Shown here: piece by piece, positions 1-8,173 of the stretch | Layout of the letters: every line of letters starts with the position of its first letter | How positions within the stretch are numbered: position 1 is the stretch's first letter | Notes under the pieces: generated by a model | Databases searched by the model: none | The model's input: only the letters and a program-made list of their open reading frames with translations | Told to the model about the DNA's origin: nothing | Source: Opitutia bacterium | GTDB taxonomy: Bacteria; Verrucomicrobiota; Verrucomicrobiia; Opitutales; Opitutaceae | Direction: 5' to 3' | NCBI GenBank assembly: GCA_016199925.1 | Contig: JACQFT010000001.1 | Coordinates: 1-34,190 of the forward strand | Length of the DNA: 34,190 nt | Made by a program: the position numbers and the translations under genes

Positions 1-2
1 GG

Positions 3-242
3 CAGGTGTGGACGGCGCTCCTGGTGCATCTGCTCCTGCGCTTCCTCGCGTGGCGCCACCGGTGGGCGCACAGCTTCACCCGGCTGTTCACCTTCGTGCG
101 CGCCGCGCTGTGGCTGCGGCGCGACCTCGCCGACTTGCTGCGCCGCTGTGGGACAGCGCCGGGGGCCGGGGGCGCGCTCGCCCCGCCCCGCCAGAGCGAA
201 CTCCCCGGATTCGCCGCGCTGTTCGTGGGACAGCACGCGTGA
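3..242 (+). CDS. IS4-type transposase, C-terminal fragment (cut by window edge)
   Basis: An open frame enters from the left edge and stops at 240-242, giving about 79 residues. The first part (QVWTALLVHLLLRFLAW, then RWAHSFTRLFTFVRAALW) is the hydrophobic and aromatic C-terminal segment I recognise from IS4-family DDE transposases of Verrucomicrobia. It is followed by the usual short basic tail ending in a Pro/Gly-rich stretch. The catalytic DDE residues would lie outside the window, so activity cannot be judged. No terminal inverted repeat can be assigned because the left end is missing. The GTG at 6 is an internal codon rather than the start. Family assignment is by recollection of the C-terminal pattern, so it is moderately sure only. 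Confidence 0.65.
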   Translation, partial: QVWTALLVHLLLRFLAWRHRWAHSFTRLFTFVRAALWLRRDLADLLRRCGTAPGAGGALAPPRQSELPGFAALFVGQHA

Positions 243-791
243 ACTCCGCCCCGTAAACGCCCTGCCGACCCAGAAAGTATCAATCGCCCACGTTCCCGCC
301 GCACCCCTGCTCACGCTCCCGCGCAAGCAGTTGCCTCCCCGTGCCCGCACGCTATGGGACGGGACTGATAATAAGTGACACTTCCCTCGACGCGTCGCGC
401 GAAGTGTCACTTGTGATATGACACTGCGCGGGGGCCGACGGCGCGGGCGCTCCGGTTCCAGTTGACCGACGACGAAAGGAGACCGTTGTGCGCGCCTCAC
501 CGCCGGCCGCGCCCGGGCGCCCGGCTCCGGGTGAAGACGCTCGGGGCAAGGCGCGAGGTTTTTGACCAAGAGTCCGGCAGCTCGCGCGTGATGCCGGCTG
601 CGAGCCGTTCGATGCGGGCAAGCTCAGCGCGGCGCGCGAACTCGAGCCGCTCGCGATGCTGTGGATCCGCCGGGCGCTCTCCGGCGACCGCAATACGAAC
701 TTCGCTGGGCGCGGCTGACGCGCTGAGCACTCCGCGGTGGCGCGAGTTTCGTCCGCCGGAGTTTTCTTGCGCGCCGTCGGAGTCTCGACCG
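243..791. other. Non-coding gap between transposase and HDOD gene
   Basis: About 550 bases without a convincing gene. It holds a strong inverted repeat at 373-412. On the minus strand an open stretch 497-730 (GTG start, 77 residues, Arg/Glu-rich in the middle) could be a small gene or a relic. Its composition is not persuasive and I recognise no family. The right end of the insertion sequence should lie somewhere in the first 150 bases of this gap. Confidence 0.4.
373..412. repeat. Perfect 12-bp inverted repeat (stem-loop)
   Basis: The arm AAGTGACACTTC (373-384) is exactly complementary to GAAGTGTCACTT (401-412) across a 16-base GC-rich loop. A further partial copy of the half-site, TGACAC, lies at 419-424. 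It sits downstream of the transposase and upstream of no obvious start, so it may be an insertion-sequence end, a terminator-like hairpin or a protein-binding site. There is no T-tract after either arm, which speaks against a classical terminator. Confidence 0.6.
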
Positions 792-2357
792 TCAGCGCGC
801 GAGCGTGCGCGCGAGGAGGGAGAGGAGTTCGCGGATCTGCTGGGCTTGCGCGGGCGACAGGGCGATCTTGCGGCGCTCCGGCCAGCCGACGAGGAGGAGA
901 CCGGCGAGCGATTCGGAATCGGCGACGGGCATGAGCGCGAACGCGGCGAGCGCGGACGAGTCGCGCAGCCACTCCGGGGTGTGCGCCGCGAGGGCGGCGT
1001 CGCGCGCGTCGTGGACGAGCAGGTTGTCGCGGCGGGTGAGGCACAGGCCGAAGAGCGTGCGTTCGCCCGGGGTGATGGTGGCGTGCGGCGGGAGTTCGCG
1101 CCACGCGCGGCCGAGGCCGTGCGCGACCTCGAGCGCGAGGCGGCCGCGGCGCGGCAGGAAGAGCACGCACTCGGGCGCGCCGAAGGCGCGTTGCATGACG
1201 GCGAGCAGCGCGGTGCAAACGGTCGCGTCGGACGTGCCGGCGGCGGCGGCGAGCGCGGTGAGGTTTTCCAGGCCGGCCTGGAGAATGAACTCGGGGGTGT
1301 CGGCGCGAGGCGGCGCGGCGGGCGGCGCGGAATCGGCGGGCGCGACGGCCGGCGGGGGCGGCAGCGGCGGAGCCGAGTCGGGCCGGGCAAAGGCGTCGGC
1401 GGCTTGAGGCGGATCTTTTTTGGCGATGCGGTGCTTCACGCGGTCGAGCACGCCGAGGGGCAGGGTGTGGATGCCGAGGCCGTGCTTGAGGCGGGAGAGT
1501 TGGTGCGAGGCTTCGGCGAGGAACGCGGGCATCCGGGCGCCGAGGCCGGGCAGCAGCCGGGCGAAACGCGCTGCGAGCCGGCTGCTCTGGTCGTGAAAAT
1601 CCGCGGCGTTGAGGCCGGGCGTGCAGACGAGTTCGCAGAGTTCCGCGGAGAATCCGGCCAGCGCATGGAGGCGCACAGTGGCGGGGCTGTCGACACTGTC
1701 GAGCGCCTCGGGCACGCAGGGCTTGAGCGCCGTGAGGATTTCGGGCGGCAGATTCTCCGCGCGCAGGAGTTCGTAGCCGAGCTCGGCGGGCGTGAGCCCG
1801 AGCAGGGTGCGAAAGGCGGCGTCGGCGGGCATGGTCTTCGCGAGGCTGAGCGCCGTGCGGTATTCGGAGGTGAGGAACGTGGTCATGACGATGCGGCCGA
1901 AATGCCGGAGGGCGGCGCAGACGAAGGCTTGCTCGGGGTCGACGAGCGATTGCTCGGCGCCGGCGGCCTGGGCGAAGAGGCCGGAGCAGAGCGAGAGCGC
2001 CGAGGCTTCGCGCTGTTCGTCGGGCGAACGGTAGCGGTTGCTCTGCTCGAGGAGGAGCAGCGACAGCGCGAGGGTGCGGACGCGGTTGAAGCCGATGACC
2101 TGGATTGCCTGCGGCACGGTCGTGATGCGCACATGGCCGGGATTGTAGCCGAGGGAATTCGCGATCTGGAGGGTCTTGACCAGCACGGTCGAGTCTTTCT
2201 TCACGAGGTCGGCGAGTTCCTGCACGGTGACCTCGTCGTTCTGCTGGGCGAGAGTGTGGACGAGCCTGATGAGCTCGGGAAAAGCGGCGGCCTGGCTGGA
2301 TCGGAGCGCGGCGGTGGCACGGCGCACCGTTTCTTGGGCGCGGGAGGAGTCAGTCAC
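792..2357 (-). CDS. HDOD domain protein with C-terminal GAF domain
   Basis: A 521-residue cytoplasmic signalling protein. Residues ~10-220 form an HDOD domain, seen in the pattern FPELIRLVHTLAQ, LVKKDSTVLVKTLQIANS and the run VPQAIQVIGFNRVRTLALSL. HDOD domains are HD-related helical modules without a full metal site, found in regulators of motility, stress and signalling. An Ala/Pro-rich linker (~315-355) leads to a GAF-like domain at ~358-500 that probably senses a small ligand or serves as a partner-binding module. There is no output domain beyond this. The start is GTG at 2357 with GGAG only two bases upstream, an unusually short spacing, so the true start could be slightly inside. It is transcribed alone or with the two minus-strand genes to its right. 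A long open frame on the opposite strand is a GC-skew shadow. Confidence 0.85.
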   Translation of the reverse strand: MTDSSRAQETVRRATAALRSSQAAAFPELIRLVHTLAQQNDEVTVQELADLVKKDSTVLVKTLQIANSLGYNPGHVRITTVPQAIQVIGFNRVRTLALSLLLLEQSNRYRSPDEQREASALSLCSGLFAQAAGAEQSLVDPEQAFVCAALRHFGRIVMTTFLTSEYRTALSLAKTMPADAAFRTLLGLTPAELGYELLRAENLPPEILTALKPCVPEALDSVDSPATVRLHALAGFSAELCELVCTPGLNAADFHDQSSRLAARFARLLPGLGARMPAFLAEASHQLSRLKHGLGIHTLPLGVLDRVKHRIAKKDPPQAADAFARPDSAPPLPPPPAVAPADSAPPAAPPRADTPEFILQAGLENLTALAAAAGTSDATVCTALLAVMQRAFGAPECVLFLPRRGRLALEVAHGLGRAWRELPPHATITPGERTLFGLCLTRRDNLLVHDARDAALAAHTPEWLRDSSALAAFALMPVADSESLAGLLLVGWPERRKIALSPAQAQQIRELLSLLARTLAR

Positions 2358-2420
2358 AACTCCTACAAAGGCACGGAACGCGAAAAGTTGAGGGAAATAG
2401 CGGCCGGCCGGCGCCGGACT

Positions 2421-3020
2421 CTAGCGGTCGGGCCAGCAAAAACCCGGGGCGCCGCCGAAACCGCGGCCGAGGAAACCGTCGCCCTCGTAGTGCGAGAAGG
2501 CGACCGCGAGCTGGTAGCGGCCCGCCGGATCGGTGAACGTGGCGGCGATCGAGCCGCCGCGGACCGAGCGGCCGCCGCTGCCCCAGCCGTAGAGGAACGA
2601 TACTTCGCCATGCACCTCGAGATGGCGCGGGTCCTTCACGGCGGTGTCGAGCGACGCGAGTTTCGAGGCGGGCGCGGTGAACACCGGTCCGGCGGCGAGC
2701 GCGGCCGCGACGAAATCGTCGAGCCGGTCCTGCTCGCCGGGGGTGAGACGGTCGAGTCCGGCTTGCGCGCGCTCGGCGGGGCGGCGGCGACTGACGAAGG
2801 AGCCGGCGAAGGCGCGCACACCGCCCTGGCGGGCGGCGGTGACTTCGCGGGCGACGAGGGTGTCGAGCGCGGTGTCCTCGGCGGCGGAAAGTTTGGTCAA
2901 CCCGGCGGCGCTGCGTTGCGCGGGGGCGAGAGTCGCCGTGAAGCCGCCGTCGGCGGCGCGGAGGGCGCCGGCGCCCAGAACGCACACCAGCGCGGCGGCG
3001 GCGAAGCGGAGGAATGACAT
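2421..3020 (-). CDS. Small secreted protein of unknown function
   Basis: A 199-residue protein with a clear signal peptide (MSFLRFAAAALVCVLGAGALRA, cleavage probable after ALRA). The mature part has a helical, Arg/Ala/Leu-rich half with a repeated theme: LTKLSAAEDTALDTLVARE near residue 40 and LDRLTPGEQDRLDDFVAAA near 95. A C-terminal half rich in Gly, Ser and aromatic residues follows (VSFLYGWGSGGRSVRGGS), probably beta-structured. A single Cys lies near the C-terminus. I do not recognise a named family; similar signal-peptide proteins with this helical duplication occur in Opitutaceae. The gene sits 63 bases from the HDOD gene on the same strand and could be co-transcribed with it. The start ATG at 3020 is chosen because it gives the signal peptide; upstream codons in the same frame are repeat-derived. 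Confidence 0.7.
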   Translation of the reverse strand: MSFLRFAAAALVCVLGAGALRAADGGFTATLAPAQRSAAGLTKLSAAEDTALDTLVAREVTAARQGGVRAFAGSFVSRRRPAERAQAGLDRLTPGEQDRLDDFVAAALAAGPVFTAPASKLASLDTAVKDPRHLEVHGEVSFLYGWGSGGRSVRGGSIAATFTDPAGRYQLAVAFSHYEGDGFLGRGFGGAPGFCWPDR

Positions 3021-3086
3021 GGGGGCTATGACGCCCGAATCGGGACGGAGGTTCCAGTGGATTCGTGCCGCGGCGGGCGGCGCGCA

Positions 3087-3149
3087 GGTAGCGCGGAGCT
3101 TCCGCCCGCGGGCGCGGCTCGTTCGCGGGCTAAAGCACGGCGCTACTCC
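3087..3149. repeat. REP-like inverted pair, family B, copy 1
   Basis: The left arm GGTAGCGCGGAGCTTCCGCC and the right arm GGCTAAAGCACGGCGCTACT are imperfect reverse complements around a short GC-rich loop. The right arm reads GTAGCGCCGTGCTTTAGCC on the minus strand. A second copy of the same design lies at 9951-10026. It fills the gap between two minus-strand genes. Confidence 0.55.
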
Positions 3150-3163
3150 GGATAGCCGCCCGC

Positions 3164-4840
3164 TCATGATTTTTCCGCCGGCGACGCGCGCCGCGGGCGC
3201 CGCAGCATGGTGAACACGAGGGAGACGGCGACGAGCACCGTGCCGAGCACGAGGAAGGAGAGGTTGCGATACAGCGGCTCGAAGCGGCTCAACCCGACGA
3301 TGACGAGGTAGAGCGCCGTGAGCAGGAGGGTGCCGTGGCCCATCCACCGGTATTTCTGATTTCGGACGAGCAGATTCATCGCGTAGTAAAGCAGCGCGAC
3401 GCCGGTCCACGCGAGGCCCGCGTATTTGGCCGGCACCAAGTGATAGCTGGCGTAGGGAAAGATGATGAACGCGCTGAGGAGATAGGCGTTGCGCATCAGT
3501 TCGCTCTTCAACTCGAGGCGCTCTTTCTGCACGTTGAGGATGCGCGCGCTGACCAGCGCCACGACGCCGAAGCCGAGGCTGATGCCGTTCTCGGCTTTCG
3601 CCACGACGACGTAGGCAAGCACGATGCCGGTGTAGATGAGGAAGTTCGCCACGACGATGAACCGCGAGCGGAACCAGATGGCCGTCGCCACCACCAACAC
3701 GCTTTGCAGCGAGAGCCACACGAACAGGTCGGGGATCGGCGTGGCCCTGAAGATCGCCAGGCTCAGCGCCATGTAGCCCGTCATCGCATAGACGAAGGTG
3801 GAGATGCGGCTGTGCTCGCGCCGCCAGAACGCCACCGCGAGCAGGAGGAAAACCGCCGAGGCCGCGAGGTGTGCCGCGACAAACCGGGACTGGAACGCTG
3901 CCGCGCTGTGCAGCAGGAAAACGCCGTAGCCGGCGCCGCAGTTGAAGAGCGCGCCGACGACGGGCACCGCGTCCTCCCGGTCGCGGCGCGCGCGCCCCAG
4001 CGCCCCGACGGCGAAGAGCACGATGCACGCGAGCACGAACGCGAGCGCCGCGGGCGGGCCGGGCAGGGCTTGCACCTTGCGGCCGAGCAGCGGGTCGTTG
4101 AGCGCCCAGAGCAGATACGTCGCAAACGCCGGCCCGATCGCCGCCGGCACCACGACGGGCCAGCCGGCCCGCACACTGGCGGCGACCGCGAGGGCCGTGA
4201 GCAGCAGCAGCCCGGGCAGCACGAAGCCGGCCGCCCCGACCGCGAGGAGCGACACGGCGCCCGTGAGGAGCGCGACGCCGAAGAGCCACGGAGATTTCCG
4301 CCGCCACGCGAGGGTGAGATTCAGCGCGACGACGAACGCCAGCCACCCGCGGCCGGACCACTCCGCGGTGGACAGCACGGGGCGCGGGCCGAAGAAAAAC
4401 AGCCGCAGCGTCGCGAAGCACAGCAGCGCCAGGCCGGCGCCGCGCAGGTAGCCGGCGAGCAGCTCGAAAGATTTCCGCCAGAGGTGCGCGATCAGGCCCA
4501 GCCCGGCCGCGAGCGCGTAGCCGAAGATCGCCGGGGCGGCGGCGGGCAGGCTCGCATAGGGCAGCGTGAGCGTAAACGCCAGGCCCGCGGCCAGCACGAG
4601 GATGCCGACGACGGCGAACCAGTTTTGGCCGACTTGAAATTCCAGTTCATCCTCCGTCCGCGGCGCGGGGACGGCGGGGGCGGCGGAAGTCGGCTCGGGC
4701 GCGGGTGGCGCCGGCGTTGGAGCGAAGGGCGTGTCGTCGGCCAACCCCAGCCGGGCCTCGACACGCGCCAGGCGGGCTTCCAGGCGGGCCATGCGGTCGG
4801 CCTCGCGGTCATCCGCCGGGGGGTAGGGCGTGGGTTGCAT
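3164..4840 (-). CDS. Large polytopic membrane protein, DUF2339-like
   Basis: A 558-residue integral membrane protein. The start ATG at 4840 gives MQPTPYPPADDREADRMARL. It is followed by a short coiled coil (LEARLARVEARLGL, about residues 20-35), a Pro/Ala-rich linker to ~70 and then about 14-16 hydrophobic helices to the C-terminus. An N-terminal coiled coil, proline linker and many transmembrane segments without known transporter motifs match the layout of DUF2339 predicted membrane proteins, whose function is unknown. The last ~180 residues (after VVAKAENGISLGFG) carry well-conserved aromatic-rich helices. An open frame extends upstream to 4939 (MRSKAQPRSS), but that extension looks like intergenic sequence. 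No good ribosome binding site is visible at either start. No catalytic motif is seen. Confidence 0.7.
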   Translation of the reverse strand: MQPTPYPPADDREADRMARLEARLARVEARLGLADDTPFAPTPAPPAPEPTSAAPAVPAPRTEDELEFQVGQNWFAVVGILVLAAGLAFTLTLPYASLPAAAPAIFGYALAAGLGLIAHLWRKSFELLAGYLRGAGLALLCFATLRLFFFGPRPVLSTAEWSGRGWLAFVVALNLTLAWRRKSPWLFGVALLTGAVSLLAVGAAGFVLPGLLLLTALAVAASVRAGWPVVVPAAIGPAFATYLLWALNDPLLGRKVQALPGPPAALAFVLACIVLFAVGALGRARRDREDAVPVVGALFNCGAGYGVFLLHSAAAFQSRFVAAHLAASAVFLLLAVAFWRREHSRISTFVYAMTGYMALSLAIFRATPIPDLFVWLSLQSVLVVATAIWFRSRFIVVANFLIYTGIVLAYVVVAKAENGISLGFGVVALVSARILNVQKERLELKSELMRNAYLLSAFIIFPYASYHLVPAKYAGLAWTGVALLYYAMNLLVRNQKYRWMGHGTLLLTALYLVIVGLSRFEPLYRNLSFLVLGTVLVAVSLVFTMLRRPRRASPAEKS

Positions 4841-5247
4841 CGGCAGGGGGGCGGGCTGGCGCCGGGCGCGCCCGCTACGGGTGAAGCATCGTCCTATCGG
4901 CGGCGCGGCACTACTCCGCGGTTGCGCTTTGCTCCGCATCCCTTGTGGCGGGCGGGCGATAAATGCTCGCCGGCGCAGACTCCGAGCATCGAATCAGGCC
5001 GGCGGCTGGAGCCGTGATGGAAGCGGCCGTGGTCGCGACCGTCGCGCGCAAGCACGCTCCCACGGTCATCCATCCAAGCCAAAATGAGCTTCGGGATATT
5101 TGCCCCAAGGTGGATAAGCTCGGCTCGTCCGGCGCATTCACCGGCTGATTTTCCCGGGCTCGCGCCGCCTCAGGCATTGCGGTGGGCGGATAATTTTCCA
5201 GAATCCCGGTCGCGACGGATGCTGCCGCCCCAACCGGAGATTTTTCC
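4841..5247. other. Divergent intergenic region without a gene
   Basis: About 400 bases between a minus-strand and a plus-strand gene. Open frames in it have no recognisable protein features. Part of it (about 5020-5075, with the string GCGCGCAAGCACGCTCCCAC) resembles the GC-rich, CGCGC-containing interspersed sequence seen elsewhere in this window. The promoters for both flanking genes should lie here, but no convincing -35/-10 pair stands out. Confidence 0.4.
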
Positions 5248-5673
5248 ATGAAACGCTATTTCGCCTACGGATCGAACCTCAGCCACGCCCAGATGGTCAA
5301 ACGCTGCCCGCAATGCGAGGCGCTCGGCCCCGCCGTGCTCGCCGGTTACCGCTGGTATGTGACGGCGCGCGGCTACGCGTCGCTCCTGCCTTCGACGCGC
5401 GACCGGGTGTTCGGTCTCGTCTACAGCATCTCCGACACCGACGAGGTTGCCCTCGACCGCTACGAGGGCATCGCGGCCGGCGCCTACGTGAAGAGCGAAG
5501 TGACGGTGCGTTTCAAAGGCGAGGACATGAGCTGCATGCTCTACGTCGATCCGATCGCCCAAGAGGGCCGGCCGAAAAAACGCTACGCCGCCGCGATCCG
5601 GAAAGGCATCAAGGACGCGAAGCTCCCCGCCGACTACGTGAAAAAGTATCTGGAAAAATATCTCGTGGATTGA
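5248..5673 (+). CDS. Gamma-glutamylcyclotransferase-like (AIG2/GGCT fold) protein
   Basis: A 141-residue single-domain protein. The glycine-rich substrate loop YGSNL is at residues 7-11. The general acid/base glutamate of the family is E73 in LDRYEGI, followed by a short beta region and a basic C-terminal helix (KKYLEKYLVD). The family cleaves gamma-glutamyl groups as 5-oxoproline from dipeptides, gamma-glutamylamines or related amides; the substrate here cannot be read from sequence. The length is normal for stand-alone bacterial members. ATG at 5248 is supported by GGAG at 5236-5239 with an 8-base spacer, one of the clearer ribosome binding sites in the window. The gene stands alone, followed by a REP-like element. 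Confidence 0.85.
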   Translation: MKRYFAYGSNLSHAQMVKRCPQCEALGPAVLAGYRWYVTARGYASLLPSTRDRVFGLVYSISDTDEVALDRYEGIAAGAYVKSEVTVRFKGEDMSCMLYVDPIAQEGRPKKRYAAAIRKGIKDAKLPADYVKKYLEKYLVD

Positions 5674-5712
5674 GACGGACGCGGCGCCGGGAACGGCCTG
5701 GCGGTCAACTGG

Positions 5713-5766
5713 AGGAGCGGCTTTCCGCGGCGAGGAATTTTGGCATCGCGGCGTAAAGCCGCTCCT
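5713..5766. repeat. REP-like inverted pair, family A, copy 1
   Basis: The left arm AGGAGCGGCTTTCCGCGGCG and the right arm CGCGGCGTAAAGCCGCTCCT are near-perfect reverse complements around an AT-richer loop. The same element recurs at 13141-13196. The half-site resembles the widespread TAGGAGCGGCTT class of bacterial REP sequences. Confidence 0.7.
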
Positions 5767-5786
5767 ACAGTTCGGAACGGAGAAGA

Positions 5787-5817
5787 CAAAAGCCCGCGAT
5801 GACGGGCAGCGCGGGCT
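5787..5817 (-). terminator. Rho-independent terminator for the minus-strand peptidase gene
   Basis: Read on the minus strand, AGCCCGC (5817-5811) pairs with GCGGGCT (5797-5791) across a 13-base loop and is followed directly by a T-tract (TTTTGTCT). It lies about 145 bases downstream of the stop codon of the M3 peptidase, in the right orientation to end that transcript. Confidence 0.6.
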
Positions 5818-5840
5818 GATCTGAACTGGAGGGTCCGCGT

Positions 5841-5867
5841 CCCGCCGTCGCCAAGGCTATGGCGGGA
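5841..5867 (+). repeat. Interspersed CGCCAAGGCTATGGCG element, copy 1
   Basis: CCCGCC (5841-5846) and GGCGGG (5861-5866) bracket TCGCCAAGGCTAT. The reverse complement of the same core is at 31437-31462. Translations of this element (AKAMAGK and RQGYGGQ) are familiar from spurious open frames in many environmental bacterial genomes, which marks it as an interspersed repeat. Confidence 0.6.
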
Positions 5868-5900
5868 AAGCCGTGCGGGGTGTCGCGGGCGCGCTTGCGC

Positions 5901-5958
5901 GCGCCAAACTGCGCGTGCAAGCGCTGGGCGACGTTTGCGAAACCAAACCGAAAGGCCG
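5901..5958 (+). repeat. Interspersed GC-rich element, copy 1
   Basis: It begins GCGCCAAACTGCGCGTGCAA and ends near ACCAAACCGAAAGGCCG. A similar sequence in the same orientation lies at 27331-27390 (GCGCCAAACCGCGCGCGCAA, ending ACAAACCGGAAAGCCG). Both copies are intergenic. Confidence 0.5.
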
Positions 5959-5960
5959 TG

Positions 5961-8114
5961 TTACTTCGCCGGTGCGTCGAGGCCGCGCTTGACGAGCAGC
6001 GGCTGCAGGTCGGGGTCGCCGCCGGTGAAGTCGCGGAAGAGTTGCAGCGCGTCGTCGGTGCCGCCGCGCGAGAGAAGCGTCTGGCGGAAATGGTCGCCGT
6101 TGGCGCGGGTCAGGCCGCCGTGAGCCTTGAACCACTCGACGCTGTCGGCGGAGAGCACCTCGCTCCAGAGGTAGGAATAGTAGCCGGCCGAGTAGCCGCC
6201 GGAAAAGATGTGGGCGAAATAGGTCGAGCGGTAGCGCGGCGGCACGGGCGCGAAATCGACGCCGGCCTTTTTCAGGGCCGCCGCCTCGAACGCCACGACG
6301 CCGTCGGCGCCGGGCACGGCGGCCGCGTCGAGCTGGTGCCAGGCCTGGTCGAGCAGAGTGGCGCCGAGTTGCTCAGTGGTGGCGAAGCCCTGGTTGAATT
6401 TCTCGGCGGCCTCGACTTTGGCGAGCAGTTCGGCCGGGAGGGGCGCGCCGGTCTGGTAGTGCCTGGCGTAGTGCTGCAGCACCGCGGGCCAGGTCATCCA
6501 CATTTCGTTCACCTGCGAGGGGAACTCCACGAAGTCGCGCGGGACCGCCGTGCCGGCGAAGCGCGGGTATTTCACGTGCGAGAACATGCCGTGGAGGGCG
6601 TGGCCGAATTCGTGGAACATCGTTTTCACGAAGTCGTGCGTGAGGAGCGTGGGCTGGCCGGCGGGCGGCGGCGGGATGTTGAGGTGGTTCGCCACGACGG
6701 GCAGCCGGCCGGTGAGGCCGTCCTGCGAGACGTAGGCGGACATCCAGGCGCCGCCGTTCTTGTTCGGCCGCGCGTAGAAGTCGGCGAGGAAGATCGCGAG
6801 CGGCGAGCCGTCGGCGTCGAACACGTCGAACACGCGCACGGTCGGCTCATAGACGGGGAGGTCGTGGCGCTCCTTGAAGGTGAGGCCGTAGAGCTGGCCG
6901 GCGGCGAAAAACACGCCGTCGCGCAGCACGCGGTCGAGCTCGAAGTAGGGTTTGAGTTGCGACTCGTCGAAGGCGTAGCGGGCGGCGCGCACTTTTTCCG
7001 CATAGAAGCGCCAGTCGGCCGCGCTCAGCGGGAAGCCGCCGGGGGCGGCGTCGATGAGGGCCTGCATGTCGGCGGCTTCCCGGCGGGCGTTGGCGACGGC
7101 GGGGACGGCGAGTTGCGCGAGGAGCCGGTTCAGCCGGTCGACGGTGCCGACGGTCTGCTCCGCGAGCTGGAACGCGGCGTGGTGCGGGTAACCGAGGAGG
7201 GCGGCGCGCTCGGCGCGTAGTTTCGCCAGGGCGGAGACGACGGCGCGGTTGTCGAACTCGCCGCCGCGGCTGCCGCGGGCGAGCGAGGCCGCCATGATTT
7301 TTTCCCGCGCGGCGCGCTGGGTGAGATCGGCGAGCGGCGGCTGGCCGGTCGTGTTCTGGAGGGCGACGAGGAATTTGCCGTCCTTGCCCGCGGCCTTCGC
7401 GGCGGCGGCCATGGTCGCAAGCTGCGAGTCGCTGAGGCCGGCGAGTTCCGCGCGCGTGTCGAAGACGACCGCCGAGGCATCGCGCTCCTTGAGCACGTTT
7501 TGCGCGAAGGCGGTCTGGAGCGTGGCGAGTTCGCCGTTGAGGGCGCGGAGTCTGGCCTGTTCGGGCGCCGCGAGGAGCGCGCCGGCGCGGACGAAGTCCT
7601 GATAGTAGCGCCAGAGGAGGCGCTTCGACTCCGGGTCGAGGCCGAGCGAGTCGCGGGCGTCGTAGAGTGCGCGCACGCGGGCGAAGAGTGCGGGATCGAG
7701 GTTGACGGCGTCGCTGTGCGCGGCAAGACGCGGCGCGAGCGTGCGCTGGATTTGCTGCATCGCCGGGTTAGTGTGGGCGCCCGAGAGATTGAAGAACACC
7801 GTCGTGGCGCGGGTGAGCAGCGCGCCGGATTTCTCGAGGGCGACGATGGTGTTGTCGAACGTGGGCCGGGCCGGGTTGTGGGCGATCGCCGCGACCTCCC
7901 GGAGGTGCTCCGTCATGCCCTGCTCGATCGCGGGCAGGAAATGCTCGTTCCGGATCAGGTCGAACTGCGGGTAGTGGAACGGCAGCGGGCTTTCGCGGAG
8001 GAGCGGGTTGTCGGTCATGGCGGCGGGGGGCGCGTCGGCGGCATGGAGGGCGGCTGCGGCCAGCAACGCGGCGAGGAGGCGGAGGGCGGGGGCGGTGAGC
8101 AAGTTCGTTCGCAT
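5961..8114 (-). CDS. Exported M3-family metallopeptidase (oligopeptidase / dipeptidyl carboxypeptidase type)
   Basis: A 717-residue zinc peptidase. The N-terminus MRTNLLTAPALRLLAALLAA followed by AALHA is a signal peptide, so the enzyme probably acts in the periplasm. The catalytic region carries HEFGH at residues 501-505, the zinc-binding and catalytic motif, with the third zinc ligand expected at E530 in DFVEFPSQ. The downstream GGYSAGYYSYLWSEVLSADS is the conserved substrate-closing segment of the M3A family (Dcp and oligopeptidase A). Members cut short peptides, Dcp releasing C-terminal dipeptides. Length fits the family (about 680 plus leader). ATG at 8114 was chosen for the signal peptide; the frame stays open much further upstream but crosses another gene. 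DUF2937 lies 59 bases upstream on the same strand, and a terminator follows at 5787-5817. Confidence 0.92.
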   Translation of the reverse strand: MRTNLLTAPALRLLAALLAAAALHAADAPPAAMTDNPLLRESPLPFHYPQFDLIRNEHFLPAIEQGMTEHLREVAAIAHNPARPTFDNTIVALEKSGALLTRATTVFFNLSGAHTNPAMQQIQRTLAPRLAAHSDAVNLDPALFARVRALYDARDSLGLDPESKRLLWRYYQDFVRAGALLAAPEQARLRALNGELATLQTAFAQNVLKERDASAVVFDTRAELAGLSDSQLATMAAAAKAAGKDGKFLVALQNTTGQPPLADLTQRAAREKIMAASLARGSRGGEFDNRAVVSALAKLRAERAALLGYPHHAAFQLAEQTVGTVDRLNRLLAQLAVPAVANARREAADMQALIDAAPGGFPLSAADWRFYAEKVRAARYAFDESQLKPYFELDRVLRDGVFFAAGQLYGLTFKERHDLPVYEPTVRVFDVFDADGSPLAIFLADFYARPNKNGGAWMSAYVSQDGLTGRLPVVANHLNIPPPPAGQPTLLTHDFVKTMFHEFGHALHGMFSHVKYPRFAGTAVPRDFVEFPSQVNEMWMTWPAVLQHYARHYQTGAPLPAELLAKVEAAEKFNQGFATTEQLGATLLDQAWHQLDAAAVPGADGVVAFEAAALKKAGVDFAPVPPRYRSTYFAHIFSGGYSAGYYSYLWSEVLSADSVEWFKAHGGLTRANGDHFRQTLLSRGGTDDALQLFRDFTGGDPDLQPLLVKRGLDAPAK

Positions 8115-8173
8115 GGGACGCCGAGTGGGCCAGAGTGCTCGCGCCGTGGCAAGACTGCCGCGGCGAATGCGGC

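Noticed and set aside
497-730. Possible 77-residue gene on the minus strand (GTG start)
   Set aside because: The central part is protein-like, but there is no ribosome binding site, no family and a poor tail; it is not strong enough to call.
462-3017. An 851-codon open frame on the plus strand
   Set aside because: It runs antisense to the HDOD gene and the secreted protein gene, is Arg/Glu/Gly-rich without domains, and is explained by the high GC content of the real genes.
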